From: Lathyrus oleraceus
Taxonomy: Eukaryota > Streptophyta > Magnoliopsida > Fabales > Fabaceae
DNA length: 64,000 bases
Direction: 5' to 3'
NCBI RefSeq assembly: GCF_024323335.1
Contig: NC_066579.1
Location: 244,029,068-244,093,067 of the forward strand
Each line of letters begins with the position of its first letter. Within the stretch, counting starts at the first letter, position 1. The translations under genes were made by a program, and so were the position numbers. Below are positions 22,579 to 35,300 of this stretch, piece after piece. The notes under the pieces were generated by a model that saw nothing but the letters and a program-made list of their open reading frames with translations, had not been told where the DNA came from and searched no databases.

Positions 22579-25500
22579 TCAAGCGAACAACTCTGGGTAA
22601 GACTCCTTCATCTTACTCTCCAGTTCCCAAGTCACGTTGCCACCTGCTGGTCCTCCCCAAGCTACCTTCACCAAGGCAATCTCTTTACCCCGCAACTGCT
22701 TCAACTCTCGATCCTCGATCCTCATAGGTGATGTTTCCACAGTCAGGTTATCTCTCACCTGTACATCATCTATTTGGACTACATGCGACGGATCATGAAT
22801 GTACCTCCTCAACTGAGACACATGAAAAACCTCATGCAAATTCGCAAGCGACGGCGGTAAAGCGATACGATAGGCTACCTCTCCTATCCTCTCCAAAATC
22901 TGATAAGGACCAATAAAACGAGGTGTCAACTTCTTCGACTTCAAAGCTCGACCAACACCAGTTATCGGAGTAACACGAAGAAACACATGATCCCCCTCTT
23001 GGAACTCAAGTGACTTCCTCCTCTTATCATGATAACTCTTCTGACGACTCTGAGCAATTCTCATCTTCTCCTGAATCATCTTTATCCTTTCCGTAGTTTG
23101 TTGAACAATCTCCGGTCCAACCACAGCACTCTCACCGGACTCATACCAACATAAAGGTGTCCGACATCTCCTACCATACAAAGCTTCAAACGGTGCCATA
23201 CCAATGCTCGAATGAAAACTATTGTTGTAGGTAAACTCAATCAAAGGCAAATAACAATCCCAAGCACCTCCCTTTTCCAAAACACAAGCTCTCAAAAGAT
23301 CCTCTAATGACTGAATCGTCCTCTCAGTCTGACCATCAGTCTGCGGATGATATGCAGAACTCAATCTCAGCTTAGTTCCCAAAGCCTTCTGCAAACCTTC
23401 CCAAAACTTCGATGTAAATCTAGGATCTCTATCCGAAACAATACTCGACGGAATACCATGCAAACTTACAATCTTCTCAATATACAACTCGGCTAATCTC
23501 TCTAACGGATAATCCATTCTGATCGGAATGAAATGAGCCGACTTCGTCAGTCTATCCACAATCACCCAAATAGCCTCAAAATTCTTACTTGTCCTCGGCA
23601 AACCAGAAACGAAATCCATACTGATACTATCCCACTTCCACTCTGGAATAGCCAACGGTTGCATTAGCCCAGACGGCTTCTGATGCTCAATCTTTGACTT
23701 CTGACAAGTCAAACAGGAATAAACAAAACTCGCAATTTCTTTCTTCATTCCCGGCCACCAAAATAACTTTTTCAAATCATGATACATCTTCGTAGCTCCA
23801 GGATGAATACTCAAACCACTACGATGTCCTTCTTCAAGAATGCTCTTCTTAAGCTCAGTAACATCCGGAATACACACCCGATTACCAAATCTCAAAACAC
23901 CATTCTCATCAACTCTGAATTCACCACCTTGACCTTGATTCACTAAAGTCAACTTATCAACCAAAAGCATATCGGATTTCTGACCCTCTCTGATCTCATC
24001 CAAAATATTACTCGTCAACTTCAACATTCCCAATTTAACACTATTGTGAGTACTCTCACACACCAAACTTAGATCTCTAAACTGTTCAATTAAATCCAAT
24101 TCTTTAACCATTAACATAGACATATGTAATGATTTCCGACTCAATACATCAGCTACTACGTTTGCTTTACCCGGATGGTAATTCAAACCAAAATCATAAT
24201 CCTTCAGAAATTCTAACCATCTCCTCTGTCTCATATTTAGCTCTTTCTGATCAAACAAATACTTCAAACTTTTATGATCACTGAAAACCTCAAATCTTGA
24301 TCCGTACAAATAATGCCTCCACAACTTCAGAACAAAAACCACAGCTGCCAACTCTAAATCATGTGTCGGATAGTTCCTCTCATGAACCCTTAGCTGTCTC
24401 GAAGCATAAGCTATAACCTGCTTATTCTGCATCAACACACCACCCAAACCCAACAATGAAGCGTCACAGTAAACCTCAAATGATTCCGACGAACTCGGTA
24501 ATATCAGAATAGGAGCACTAGTTAACCTTCTCTTTAACTCTTGGAAACCTTCTTCACATTTTGAGTCCCAAACAAATGCTTGCCCCTTTCTAGTCAACAT
24601 CGTCAACGGTAACGCCAACTTCGAAAATCCCTCAATGAACTTCCTATAATAACCAGCCAATCCAAGAAAACTTCGAATCTCAGCAACAGACTTCGGAGCT
24701 TCCCACTTAGACACCGCTTCTATCTTAGAAGGATCAACAGCAACACCGCCTCTTGAAATCACATGACCAAGAAAACTAACCTCTTCTAACCAAAATTCAC
24801 ATTTAGACAGTTTAGCAAATAACTTCTTTTCTCGTAGAACTCTTAAAACCATTCTCAAATGCTCAGCATGCTCTTCTTCAGATTTCGAATACACCAAAAT
24901 GTCATCAATAAACACTACCACAAACTTGTCTAGGTACGGATGGAAAATCCTATTCATATACTCCATAAATACTCCAGGCGCATTAGTCACACCAAAAGGC
25001 ATTACAGAATACTCATAATGTCCATACCTTGTTCTGAAAGCAGTCTTCTGAATATCTTCAGTTTTCACACGTATCTGATGATACCCAGATCTCAAATCTA
25101 TTTTGCTGAACACACTCGCACCAACCAACTGATCCATCAAGTCATCAATCCTCGGCAAAGGATACTGATTCTTGATCGTCACTTTATTCAGTTGCCTATA
25201 GTCCACACACAACCTCATAGTACCTTCCTTCTTCTTAACCAACAACACTGGTGCACCCCACGGTGACACACTCGGACGAATAAATTTCTTATCCAACAGA
25301 TCTTCCAGCTGACTCTTCAATTCAGCTAACTCAACAGCAGACATACGGTACGGAGCCATCGATATCGGTCTAGTACCAGGTACCAAATCAATCGAGAACT
25401 CAACTTCACGCTCTGGCGGCAATTCATTCACTTCTTCAGGAAACACATCAGGAAAATCACACACCACAGCCAGATCACAAATCACCAGTTTATCTTTAGC

Positions 25501-26367
25501 TTCCAAAGTCGCTAACAGCATAAACAACTCTGCCCCATCTGCTACTTCCTCATTCACTTGCCTTGCTGATAGAAACAAACTCTTTTCTTCCTCAACCTCA
25601 GGAAAGATCACAGTCTTATCAAAACAGTTGATATAGACTCGGTTAAACACTAACCAGTTCATACCCAGGATAACATCAATCTGCACTAGTGGAAGACACA
25701 CAAGGTCTATCCTAAAATCCCTACCAAAAATACTCAAAGGGCAACTTAAACAAACTGAAGTAGTAGTCACTGAACCCTTCGCAGGAGTATCAATCACCAT
25801 ACTACCCAACATCTCAGATATCTCTAACTTAAGTTTCACAGCACAATCCAAAGATATAAAAGAATGAGTCGCACCTGTGTCAATAATAGCTACAAGAGGA
25901 AAGCCATTAATATAACACGTACCTCGGATCAAACGATCATCTGCAGAAGTCTCAGAACCCGATAAAGCAAAGACCTTGCCTCCTGACTGATTCTCTTTCT
26001 TCGGCTTAGGACACTGTGGACTGATATGGCCCAACTCTCCACAGTTGAAACAAGTCACAGTCTTCAACCGACACTCTGCAGCCAAATGACCACCTTTTCC
26101 ACACTTGAAACACTTCATCTCAGCACTGGTACACTCATGAACACGATGTCCAGCCCGACCACATCTGTAACACTTAACAGGAGCACTAGAGTCTCCCCCA
26201 CTAGGCCTCTTCATCCCACTCTGCCGCTGGAAACCTTTGCCAGCTGCATACGGTTTCCCACGATCAATCTGATTCTTACCTTTCCTATCAACCCTTTGCT
26301 GATAGCTCTCTGCTCTAGCCTTGGAATCCTGTTCGAAAATCCTGCAACAGTCAACCAAATCAAAAAA
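22579..26367 (-). CDS. pol: Element F pol region: knuckles, protease, RT, RNase H, integrase, chromodomain
   Basis: One uninterrupted frame. Counted from the first in-frame Met (26427, which lies in out-of-frame gag sequence), three CCHC knuckles are at about residues 86-99, 106-119 and 126-139. Protease DTGA is at 183-186, and RT with FIDD at 506-509. RNase H spans about 650-765. Integrase has a His/Cys zinc site at about 868-908, catalytic Asp 938, Asp 999 and Glu 1035 (35 residues apart). A GPY/F-like segment ([13 protein letters not shown]) and a final chromodomain-like tail ([18 protein letters not shown]) complete the usual order for Tekay-type elements. All catalytic motifs look intact. 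The frame is separated from gag only by a one-base shift. Confidence 0.95.
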   Translation of the reverse strand, partial: FFDLVDCCRIFEQDSKARAESYQQRVDRKGKNQIDRGKPYAAGKGFQRQSGMKRPSGGDSSAPVKCYRCGRAGHRVHECTSAEMKCFKCGKGGHLAAECRLKTVTCFNCGELGHISPQCPKPKKENQSGGKVFALSGSETSADDRLIRGTCYINGFPLVAIIDTGATHSFISLDCAVKLKLEISEMLGSMVIDTPAKGSVTTTSVCLSCPLSIFGRDFRIDLVCLPLVQIDVILGMNWLVFNRVYINCFDKTVIFPEVEEEKSLFLSARQVNEEVADGAELFMLLATLEAKDKLVICDLAVVCDFPDVFPEEVNELPPEREVEFSIDLVPGTRPISMAPYRMSAVELAELKSQLEDLLDKKFIRPSVSPWGAPVLLVKKKEGTMRLCVDYRQLNKVTIKNQYPLPRIDDLMDQLVGASVFSKIDLRSGYHQIRVKTEDIQKTAFRTRYGHYEYSVMPFGVTNAPGVFMEYMNRIFHPYLDKFVVVFIDDILVYSKSEEEHAEHLRMVLRVLREKKLFAKLSKCEFWLEEVSFLGHVISRGGVAVDPSKIEAVSKWEAPKSVAEIRSFLGLAGYYRKFIEGFSKLALPLTMLTRKGQAFVWDSKCEEGFQELKRRLTSAPILILPSSSESFEVYCDASLLGLGGVLMQNKQVIAYASRQLRVHERNYPTHDLELAAVVFVLKLWRHYLYGSRFEVFSDHKSLKYLFDQKELNMRQRRWLEFLKDYDFGLNYHPGKANVVADVLSRKSLHMSMLMVKELDLIEQFRDLSLVCESTHNSVKLGMLKLTSNILDEIREGQKSDMLLVDKLTLVNQGQGGEFRVDENGVLRFGNRVCIPDVTELKKSILEEGHRSGLSIHPGATKMYHDLKKLFWWPGMKKEIASFVYSCLTCQKSKIEHQKPSGLMQPLAIPEWKWDSISMDFVSGLPRTSKNFEAIWVIVDRLTKSAHFIPIRMDYPLERLAELYIEKIVSLHGIPSSIVSDRDPRFTSKFWEGLQKALGTKLRLSSAYHPQTDGQTERTIQSLEDLLRACVLEKGGAWDCYLPLIEFTYNNSFHSSIGMAPFEALYGRRCRTPLCWYESGESAVVGPEIVQQTTERIKMIQEKMRIAQSRQKSYHDKRRKSLEFQEGDHVFLRVTPITGVGRALKSKKLTPRFIGPYQILERIGEVAYRIALPPSLANLHEVFHVSQLRRYIHDPSHVVQIDDVQVRDNLTVETSPMRIEDRELKQLRGKEIALVKVAWGGPAGGNVTWELESKMKESYPELFA

Positions 26368-26950
26368 ACACCCTGATCCGCTGATATCCAATAGCCTGTT
26401 TGATCTCGGGACGCAGCCCGTTCTCAAACTTCACACACTTAGAAAATTCTCCAGCAGCCTCATTATAGGGAGTATAATACTTTGACAGCTCTGTGAACTT
26501 AGCAGCATACTCTGTAACAGACTTGTTACCCTGCTTCAATTCCAAAAATTCTATCTCTTTCTTCCCTCTGACATCCTCTGGAAAGTACTTCCTCAGGAAT
26601 CTCTCTCTGAACACTGCCCAAGTAATCTCAGCATTCCCAGCAGTTTCCAACTCAGTGCGGTTAGCAACCCACCAATCATCAGCTTCTTCTGACAGCATAT
26701 GCGTACCGAACCTGACCTTCTGGTTATCGGCACACTCAGTTACTCGGAAGATTCTCTCGATCTCCTTCAACCACTTCTGAGCACCATCTGGATCGTATGC
26801 TCCCTTGAACATTGGAGGATTGTTTTTCTGGAACTCACTCAGTTGACGAGCAGCTCCCATTCCCACAACATTCGGATTTCCTCCAAGTACTCCAGCTAGC
26901 ATACCCAGAGCCTCAGCAATTGCAGCATCATCTCTACCTCTTCCAGCCAT
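26368..26950 (-). CDS. gag: Element F gag, N-terminal part, frameshifted from the rest
   Basis: Start chosen at the ATG at 26950 ([16 protein letters not shown]), typical of this group; an upstream in-frame ATG at 27007 is possible but has an atypical leader. The capsid-like domain includes [19 protein letters not shown] and [16 protein letters not shown]. Gag packages the RNA. The frame ends in the run of seven T (minus strand) at about 26362-26368; the knuckle and protease region continues in another frame. One extra base in a homopolymer explains the shift. Whether it is real or a sequencing error cannot be told here. Confidence 0.88.
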
Positions 26951-27057
26951 CTCTATTCTGAAACCCAAACAACTAAAACAATGAGTACTGATAGGGTTAC
27001 ACAACACCTATACCGTACAGGGAAACAGAATAATTACGACTCGACTCGACCGACTAT

Positions 27058-27069
27058 GCTCTGATACCA
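27058..27069 (-). promoter_or_regulatory. Primer binding site of element F (initiator Met tRNA)
   Basis: TGGTATCAGAGC on the minus strand, four bases inside the 5' LTR border, is the standard plant iMet tRNA primer site. Confidence 0.95.
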
Positions 27070-27073
27070 CTAA

Positions 27074-29191
27074 TGTAACACCCTTCTAAATACCCCAAAA
27101 TATTTAATTAAAATAATAACATATCAATCAGAGTAATCATGCCCCGAAGGGTGTCACACAATCATTTCACAACAATTATCAAAATATCCTGTCATGCCCA
27201 TTTATTAAATCAAAATAAGACTCTTTTGCATAATTCGCAGCGGGTACAAAACATCGACATTCAAATCATGTACTACATTACATGTAAAGTTGAATCAACA
27301 ACTAAATTAAAACATAGTCAAACATTCCCTCCCGATGTTACATCTACCAGAGCATGACCCACTAAGGACGACACTAGACTCCATAGCACTAGCTTCTACT
27401 CAACTCACTGCTCGTTACCTGAAAAATAGATGTAAGGGTGAGTTCCTCAATCAATATAATAAGCATTATAGAACAACATGTAATGCTAAGTAAATAACAC
27501 ATCAATTCACCCTAATCAGACTACGCACCCAGCAACGGCAATATCCGTTCAAACATCATATTCAACAGTAACATATAGCATATGTATAATCTCAACCATA
27601 CTCAACATCAACAACACAACACATAACACACATATAATACTGGAATACATCCATTCATATTATATGCCATACATTCATTATGCAATGAGACTCCACACAT
27701 GCGGTACCGACTATTCTTGAACATACAGTTCAAGCTCACCGATCAAATCCAGATACGGCTACTAAGCTCACTAGTCCCACTCATTTGAGATCTAATGACT
27801 CACTCACCAATTCCTCACCATGGGAATTAGCTACAGCCCCGAAGGCTAGACTATGCACACTAATCATCTAGTATGCAAACATCAACAACAAACCCACCAA
27901 GGTTCACTCACTAATTCCTCACCATGGGAATTAGCTACAGCCCCAAAGGCTAGAATAAGCATGCTAATCACCTAGCAATGCAACAACAACAACAACAACA
28001 ATTCAAGAATAGACATAAGCTCACACTCTAAGCCATAAAACCGTCTATTCACAAATGCATACATAACTGATACATTCACAGCATCATGCTTATCATCACA
28101 CATCATTAATACATTTTATCACAAAAGCATATCACATCATGCCACATAATCAAATACAGTATTAGCACACTCTACTAATACCTATACCACTCAAAACAAC
28201 GGGAAATGATCCCTGCTACATCATACATCAGCTAAGTACATCACTCAGCCTAAACAACCAAAAACTGCACAACAACAGCACAGAAAAATCACAATTCTGC
28301 CCATACGCGTATTGCCTATGCCCATACGCGTATTGCCCACGCCTGACCAAATCCATACGCGTAATGCCCACTCTCATACGCGTATTGCGCATTTCCTCGC
28401 CCAACCCATACGCGTATCACCTGTCTCATACGCGTATGCTACGCGTATCACATTCCCATACGCGTACCAACAGAGACCAAAACACGCTCAAAATATCATC
28501 TTTCTCACCCATACGCGTAAGGCTTCCTCCATACGCGTACCAGCCATCTCATACGCGTATTGCCTAGTGCCATACGTGTATGACCAGAGACCAGAACTCT
28601 CAAATCTGCCATGGCTTTCTCTGCTACGAGATCTACCCAATCCAACCTTCCACCGTCCAAATTTCACACATAATTCATTCATCTCATCTAACACGAATTA
28701 TACACTTTCGATTCCAAAATTTTCTAACGTTTCTACCTCTAATTCCTACGAATTTCATCAATTTTAATCCCAATTCCGTTTATCCAATATTCTACCAATT
28801 CCAGCATGCATCAATCAAATCAGAGGTAAAACAATAGTTTCTTACTACCCAGTACATATCATCCCATAATACCCGTTAATCGATGATAAACCCCCCTTAC
28901 CTGAGTTAATCCAGCAATCTCTGAGCTCCAAGCTTTTCCTCTTCTCTTGCTCTGCCTTTTTGCCCTTTATCCACTTTCAACCGCTTCTCTGTGTTTTCCT
29001 TTTCACGTGCAAACCCTTTTTACCAAAAATGGGACTTTTTATTATTCCAACTTATTTTATTCCAATAAATAATTATCCCAATAATTATTATTCCAAAATA
29101 ATAATAATAATAATTCAATTATCTAATTAAATTAATAAACATATTATTAACTTAATTTAAATAATTATTATATTATTATCGGGGTGTTACA
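27074..29191 (-). repeat. Element F 5' LTR
   Basis: 2,118 bp, colinear with the 3' LTR (offset 6,655) with about eight base differences. It carries the same palindrome cluster at 28304-28582 and ends against the second GACAT duplication. Confidence 0.95.
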
Positions 29192-29362
29192 GACATGACC
29201 CCTTGACTAAAGCCCACCCTTGTGTGAAGCCTCTTGTTTGTATATAGAGTGTGATGATTGCTTTTGATATGTTTATCTTCTTTCCACTTCTCATCTCCTT
29301 TTCTGTAGGAGTCGTATGGTCAACTTCCAAGGAAGTTGAACGTATGTAGAGATAAACTTGAG

Positions 29363-29387
29363 TTGACTCACTTCCTGTGTGAGTCAA
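29363..29387 (+). promoter_or_regulatory. Hairpin with TTCCTGT loop in LTR E
   Basis: TTGACTCAC (29363-29371), loop TTCCTGT, GTGAGTCAA (29379-29387): a 9-bp perfect stem. The same loop with other stems occurs five times in H. Confidence 0.65.
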
Positions 29388-29512
29388 ACTCTTGTTAAAG
29401 ACCTCAACCTAGGGTTATAATTTGCATGACGACTATTAGGCTCGAGTCTGTCTCCCTTTTAGTTCGTTATTCCCTTGGTCTCTGGTTAGGAGAATTTCTC
29501 CCCTGTTAAGGG

Positions 29513-30049
29513 GAACTACATCGCCCCGATCCTCATACTAGATGAGGTACGTAGGCAGGAGATCGTGCGAGATCTCTCCGGGCACCCTTTTCTTTTTTTG
29601 TGTGTGTTTGCTTGACAACTACTACGCTCGAGTTCCAGACTCCCTTTTAGTTTGTCAGTTGGAGAACCTTTGGTGTTCGCTGGTTAGCGATTGTTTATTT
29701 GTTTGGAGTTAGATGTAAGCCCATTGATTGGCATTCAGTTTCCTTGTGCTGTTTGGTTTGGAGTCGGATGTAAGCCCATTTATTGGCATTCCGTTTCCTT
29801 GTTTGCCTTTGTTTGGAGTCGGATGTAAGCCCAGCTATTGGCATTCCGTTTCCTTGTTGAGTTTCTTTTGACGTCTCAGCGTCTCTGTGTTGTGTTTTGT
29901 TTCGGTGTGCGTTAGCCGAACTACGGTAGCTCTGATTCTCATTCCAAATGAGATACGTAGGCATAGGATGCGATATCCTAGCGAGCATGTTCCCCATTTC
30001 CCCGAACTACGTTGACTCTGATGTTTGTTTCTGACAAACTACGTAGGCC
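29513..30049 (+). promoter_or_regulatory. Three two-stem modules in the leader part of LTR E
   Basis: Each module has GAACTAC, a spacer ending GAT, a 6-bp hairpin with 5-base loop, then TACGTAGGC. Inner hairpins: CCTCAT-ACTAG-ATGAGG (29531), TCTCAT-TCCAA-ATGAGA (29937), GTTTGT-TTCTG-ACAAAC (30023). The outer CTACG can pair with CGTAG. The same modules, with other inner stems, occur in H, D and C. Between modules 1 and 2 lie three 60-bp repeats with GGATGTAAGCCCA (29703-29855). Confidence 0.65.
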
Positions 30050-30373
30050 CATGATGCGATATCCTGCCGAGTTCGCTTCCTCCGTTTTCTTCCACCTGTT
30101 TGTTATTCCAGTGTGTGCATTCTTTGAGCAGTTATTCAGCAACTTTTTTCTATTCTTTTGAGCGTGGATCCCGTCGAGTACGGCGGACGTGAGGGGTGTT
30201 AATACCTTCCCCTTGCGTAATCGACTCCCCTGCCTTGCAATCTCTGGTCGTAAGACCATTCCTTTCCCTTTTTCAGGTTTACTTCGAGCGTTTCCTTTCC
30301 CTCTTTTGGGATAAATAACGCACGGTGGCGGCTCTGTGTTTTTTTTCCGCCGGTTGTTTTTCGCGTTGCGACA

Positions 30374-32300
30374 GGAAGGTGTTAGGCACCCAAAACATCC
30401 TAGGTACTCCTAGGGAGCCCTTTTCATACTTGTTGCCAAGGTTATTGTTTTGTGAAAACTTTATTTGTGCAAACATGATTGAAGAGATGAGAAGAGAATG
30501 TACAAGTTATTTACATTTTGTGTTTGGATGGATAAACCCATTGCCTACGTACCATCTTATAAAAAGATTAGGATCAAAACCTCGTAGTTCGGGGTAAAAA
30601 TCTCTAAACAAATTGGTGAATTGATTGGTCCAAAAGCCTTAAGGTCTTTTGTTATCAAAGGGATAAAACTCAACCAAACCACAAATCCACCATGTGAGGA
30701 TAGCTTCAACATGCTAGTAGGGGTTAACCCTATAACAAGCATGGAAGACTCATTGTCCATCACTAAGGATATAGGTGAGTATTACATCTACCACAAGGAT
30801 AACTCAAACCTAATAGCTAAAGGTTATGAAAAAAATTTGATTAAGAAGTGGCCACTAGAACCACAAAAGGGAAATTTGAATGGGTTATATTTTCTAATTA
30901 GAAGTATATACAAAAATGGTCAAAGTTGACTTAGAGATTCAATTCAAAATGAGTGTTATGAAAAGAAAGTTTGAAAATCAAAAGCATAAGGCTTAGGTTT
31001 CTAATGTTGAAAACAAAGGTTAAATGTTTGCACAAAAGGGTTTTGGCTTGGGTTAGAGTGGAGAGATGAAGAAGAAGGGCTAAGTCCTAAGGAAAACAAA
31101 AAGGTGAGGGATAAGAAATGAAACCACAGTAGGAGTTCCTCTCTTGAGATCATATTGATGATCCAAGTAGCTCCCATCCTTTGGAATAAGCAAGCACAAA
31201 GTATAAGCAATCAAACAAGTCTCATAAGAGATCCTCAATGTATCTGGTATCTTCCACTTGGATAAACATGGTAATGATCCTCCAATTAAGCTCAAATGGA
31301 AACTCCTAGTTCAAGAGCACACACATCAAAAGTTTCATGGGGTAAAACACTCTCCTAACCAGAGACTAGGGAAACAACAAACTAATAGGGAGATTAAGAC
31401 TCGAGCCTAATAGTTGTCATGCAATCAACATCCCTAAGTTGAGGTCTCTAACAAGAACTTAACTCACAAGTAAACAAACATCACACACTATATCCATACA
31501 AGAGGCTCAAACAATGGGTGGCCTTTAGTCAAGAGGGGTCATGTCAACCTCGACAAACAAGCCAAACTGTAAAGGGTAATCTGTAGCTCTTAACCACTAA
31601 CATTGAACGTTAGGGGAAGCTGATCAAATCGGTAATGAGGATGAGACCTCATGCTCTTAACCCTGGCCAGGGTGAGCTCATGACAAAGAAAGCGTGGGGA
31701 TCCAGAAAGTGGGATCCTTTTCCACTTGACAGACTCTGGACAAAGATCTGGGGCACATGTTCAGAAGCATCAGCACGTAGTGCGAGCATAAAGAACGACA
31801 CACTGATAACGGGGGATTGGCTACTAATCCCTTTTATCCGTCAATTGCCTCTTCTCTTGGAGGTCTTATCAAATATAACACATGCCTCTTCTTGGAGGTC
31901 TTTTAGCACAATTTTAAACAAACACAAACAGAGCCTCTGAAGGAGGACTTGCCAGCAAAATGCCTACCAAAAAGGTGACAGGACTTCAGACTACATGAAG
32001 TAAGAAGCTAACTACCTGAGTGGTGTGTCAACCACAATCCAAAGCTTAAGCAAGAGCTAAAGCAAGCAAGCAACTAAGGTACCTGTACAAAGACGAAACA
32101 GTTAGTACTTCAGTCATAAAACCAGCAGACAAACAGTGAAACCCTCTAACAGTTACACAATTCAGTGCATAAGTGCCCTAGCACTCAAATGAGCTCATGA
32201 GTTCACCACATCAATTAAAACCCTACAAAATAACAATAGGTCAGTACTAAATGTATTCGCATCTCACAAAGTGAGAACAAACCCAATTACCAATGCTAAG
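30374..32300 (-). mobile_element. Element C 3' LTR, middle piece
   Basis: Reverse complement of Ogre LTR sequence corresponding to the region between about 35.0 and 36.9 kb of D's 5' LTR. It includes one leader module (30543-30590) and the words AACACCTTCC at the left break. The left end repeats GGAAG after E. The right end CTAAG (32296-32300) is the target duplication of D. Confidence 0.92.
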
Positions 32301-35300
32301 TGTAAGACCCCAATTTTGTCCCTAAAATCCCTCACGGCATCATAATATTGCATTGCATAGCCTCAAGGATCATTGAGCATCTTGGCTCCCTTTTCCTTTG
32401 GGTAGGGATCTCTTGTAAGTGGTTTGAGATCACCAAGCATGCTTGAATTGTATATCCTTGCTTTTCTTGTTTTATTCACTAACCAAAAGCACAAAAATAT
32501 GTCATTTAACATCTTTTGTTATAGCTTAAGCAATCACCAGGTCAAGAGCTTCAAGAAGATCCTTTGTGCAAGAGATGAGGTATTTTCTTGGGATGAAGAC
32601 CACATGATCATTATAAGGAGCTTACATGAGCTAGGGTTCCATTTTGAATCTATTCCATCAAGTGGTAGAGGCTCAAGCTAATCAAGACATTTCAAGGCCA
32701 TCTGAGGACCAAAAGTCAACTATGCAGTCAACTAAGGGCTATGAGGTGGGGAAATGAGTTGAGACACCTCAATCATGTTCAAATGAGGTTCATACATCAT
32801 TATAATCATCCATCTTGAAGATTCAAAGGTCATGGCAAAAGTTACTAAAAATGGAAAATGACCTTAAATTCAAAGTTTCCAAATTTGGCAAGTTTTTGGT
32901 CCACATTCAACTTGACTTGTCAATGTCAAAGAAGTTTCAAATGGACTTTTAGTGAACATGAAAGTTGTAGATCTTTGTCTCCCCTTTCCAAAAAGTCTTA
33001 ATTCATGTCCATATGATGAATGGTTGAGAAGTTATGGTCATTTGATCACAAGGTGTGCATGGAAATTCAAAATGACCTAACTTTTGATACAATGCTCCAA
33101 TTTGATTCATTCTTTTTGCAAAATGCTCCTCATGTTCAAGGCATCTCAAAATGACCTCATTTGGCTCAATTATGCAAAGGAATCATGGTTTGTATTCTCA
33201 CTATTTCACACATGTGCATTTTGAAGAAAATATTCATTATTCATTTTTGGCTTAAGGTGCAAGCAAATTAATCATCAAACCATGACCATTGGTTGATCTT
33301 GAGTGAATTCCAAGCTTAACATGGAGTTGTACACGTGGATTATGGTAAGGAAAGATCAATTTGCATTTTTGCAAGATGCTTGAAATCTCATTAATCATGA
33401 TTAGCATTTGGCTTAAGTGATTAGCAGCATCATTAGCATGGGATATAAAAGCTCAAACCCTAATCATAACTGAAGAAAAGAACCAATTCAGATCTGAAAA
33501 TTCAAAACTCCCTCCAATTTCTCTCTCTTCGAATTTTGATTTTCTCCACACAAACACCAAAAAATCTTGCATATTCTTGCTCCTGGTGCTTCACTGAGCA
33601 GGATCCATCCATTGATTGGAGCAATTCAGCCAGATTTCATGCAGATCAAGAGCTTGAACATGGCGATGGAATTTGAAAATTGAAGAAGATTCAAGAGGTT
33701 TCAACTGTTGATTCTTGCTTAAAGCTTCATAGGAAGATCAAAGGAGAAGATCTGGAGCATATGAGCGCTTGAGAACACGATTTCAGCAACCTCCATTTCC
33801 AGGTGATGCAAAATTCATCATCTTCTTTTGCTGTTTTAAGGTCGTAGATGTGTAGATCTTGATTAGTAGAGCTTGTAGATATGATTAGAATTGATTTTGG
33901 TTGAGTATTGAGCATGTATGGTTGACTGTAAGTTTTGATCATGAATATGTTTCTCTTCGATCCTTGGAATCTAGGAAGAATTAGATGAAATTGAATTGAT
34001 ATTTGGAATCCTTGTTGAAGGACGGTTTGAATGGTATAGGCCTCGTGAGTTTCTGCAAAATTTTGTGGCGGCGCCACCGTGCTTGTGGTCGGAGAAGACG
34101 ACCGGAGCTTAGCTCCGGCGTCTGTGTTAAATGTTAGGGTTTGCCTTGTTGGCTGCCATGTGTGTTGTTACGTGTGAGATTGATTGGCTACGATTTCGTT
34201 GACCTTGCCACGCGTGTTTTGAAATCTGATTGTGCATGCTGACTGTTTAATGAAACGCGGCATTTTGCTAATTTGAATGTGGAACGTTGATGCTTGATGC
34301 GCGCCAGATCCAAGGGCGTGTGTTTATTCTGATTTGATTCAAATATTTGAATTTCCCTCCATATTTTCCATGTTATTCCATTTATTTTGTTCATTTTGTT
34401 TAGTTCATTAAAAATGCAAAAATAGTCCAATTTAATCCCAAATTTTTTTCATAGTTTTGTTTTGATCTCTACTACTTTTTTGTGTTAATTTCATGATTTG
34501 TTGATGTCTGGATTTTTATGTGGATATTTTTGATTGAACATTGTGCTAATTTGGTCTATTGCATTCAATGCTTTGTGAAATTCTCTATGTTGAGCCATTT
34601 GATCCAATCTTTTGCATGCTTGACATTCATACATGATGTGAATTTTTGGTCGCTGGTTTGGAATTTTTCTCATATGTTATCATCACTTTTGACACATAGA
34701 GAAAAGTGTGACAATTTGTGTCACATTTTTGACATTGAATTGTTACATTCTTGTTCATATATCATTTGAACCTTTCTGGATTTGATTTTTTGCATATTGA
34801 TTGTTCATGACATGAAGAACTTGTACAAAAAATATCAAAGTCATTGCATGCATTTCTGATTTGAGGTGAATTTTCTAACTTGGAAGTTCATTTTGTACCT
34901 ATTTTTGGTCATTGCATAGCATAGGCCATTTGAGGCACTTGCTTTTTGATTTGATGCTGGTCCTTTTGAGGACATTTTGTGGATTGTTTGAATGTATAAT
35001 GTGCAAAAGATTGGGTTCTGTTTTGATCATTTGACATAGTTTTGAATCTAGTCTTTGCACTAGTGGTTTGTACATAAACTAACCTTGTTTTGTGTTTCAG
35101 GTTTGGACAATTAGCATTGATGGTTGATTTTTCTCATTTTGTGAGATGCAAATGATTTGAGTTCTAACTTATGTTTGTTTTGTAGGATTTTAAGTGATGT
35201 GCTTGAGCTCATGAGTTCATTTGAATGCTTGGGCATTGTTCATTGGATTGTGTAATTGTTGGAAAGTTTCACTGTTTGTCTGTTGGTTTTACAACTGAAA

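Larger units (their letters stand above)
20419..29191 (-). mobile_element. Element F: full-length chromodomain-type Ty3/gypsy retrotransposon
   Basis: 8,773 bp on the minus strand between two LTRs of 2,118 bp each, flanked by the duplication GACAT (20414-20418, 29192-29196). The primer site TGGTATCAGAGC matches initiator Met tRNA. gag and pol follow, with three zinc knuckles, protease, RT, RNase H, integrase and a C-terminal chromodomain-like tail, as in the Tekay/Del group of chromoviruses. The two LTRs have no indels and I count about eight substitutions, so this is the youngest insertion in the window. Confidence 0.95.
16771..30373 (+). mobile_element. Element E: solo LTR (about 4.8 kb) containing element F
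   Basis: Starts TGTAACACCTC, ends GCGACA, flanked by the duplication GGAAG (16766-16770 and 30374-30378) inside C's LTR. Removing F and its 5-base duplication leaves 4,825 bp. No primer site, gag or pol of this family follows, so it is a solo LTR. Many stretches resemble the D/C Ogre LTR at low identity, for example the words around 17240-17530 and the leader near 29520-30050, so it belongs to a related Tat family. H inside element D is a truncated copy of a similar LTR. The several short open frames in it show no protein family and are not called. Confidence 0.9.
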
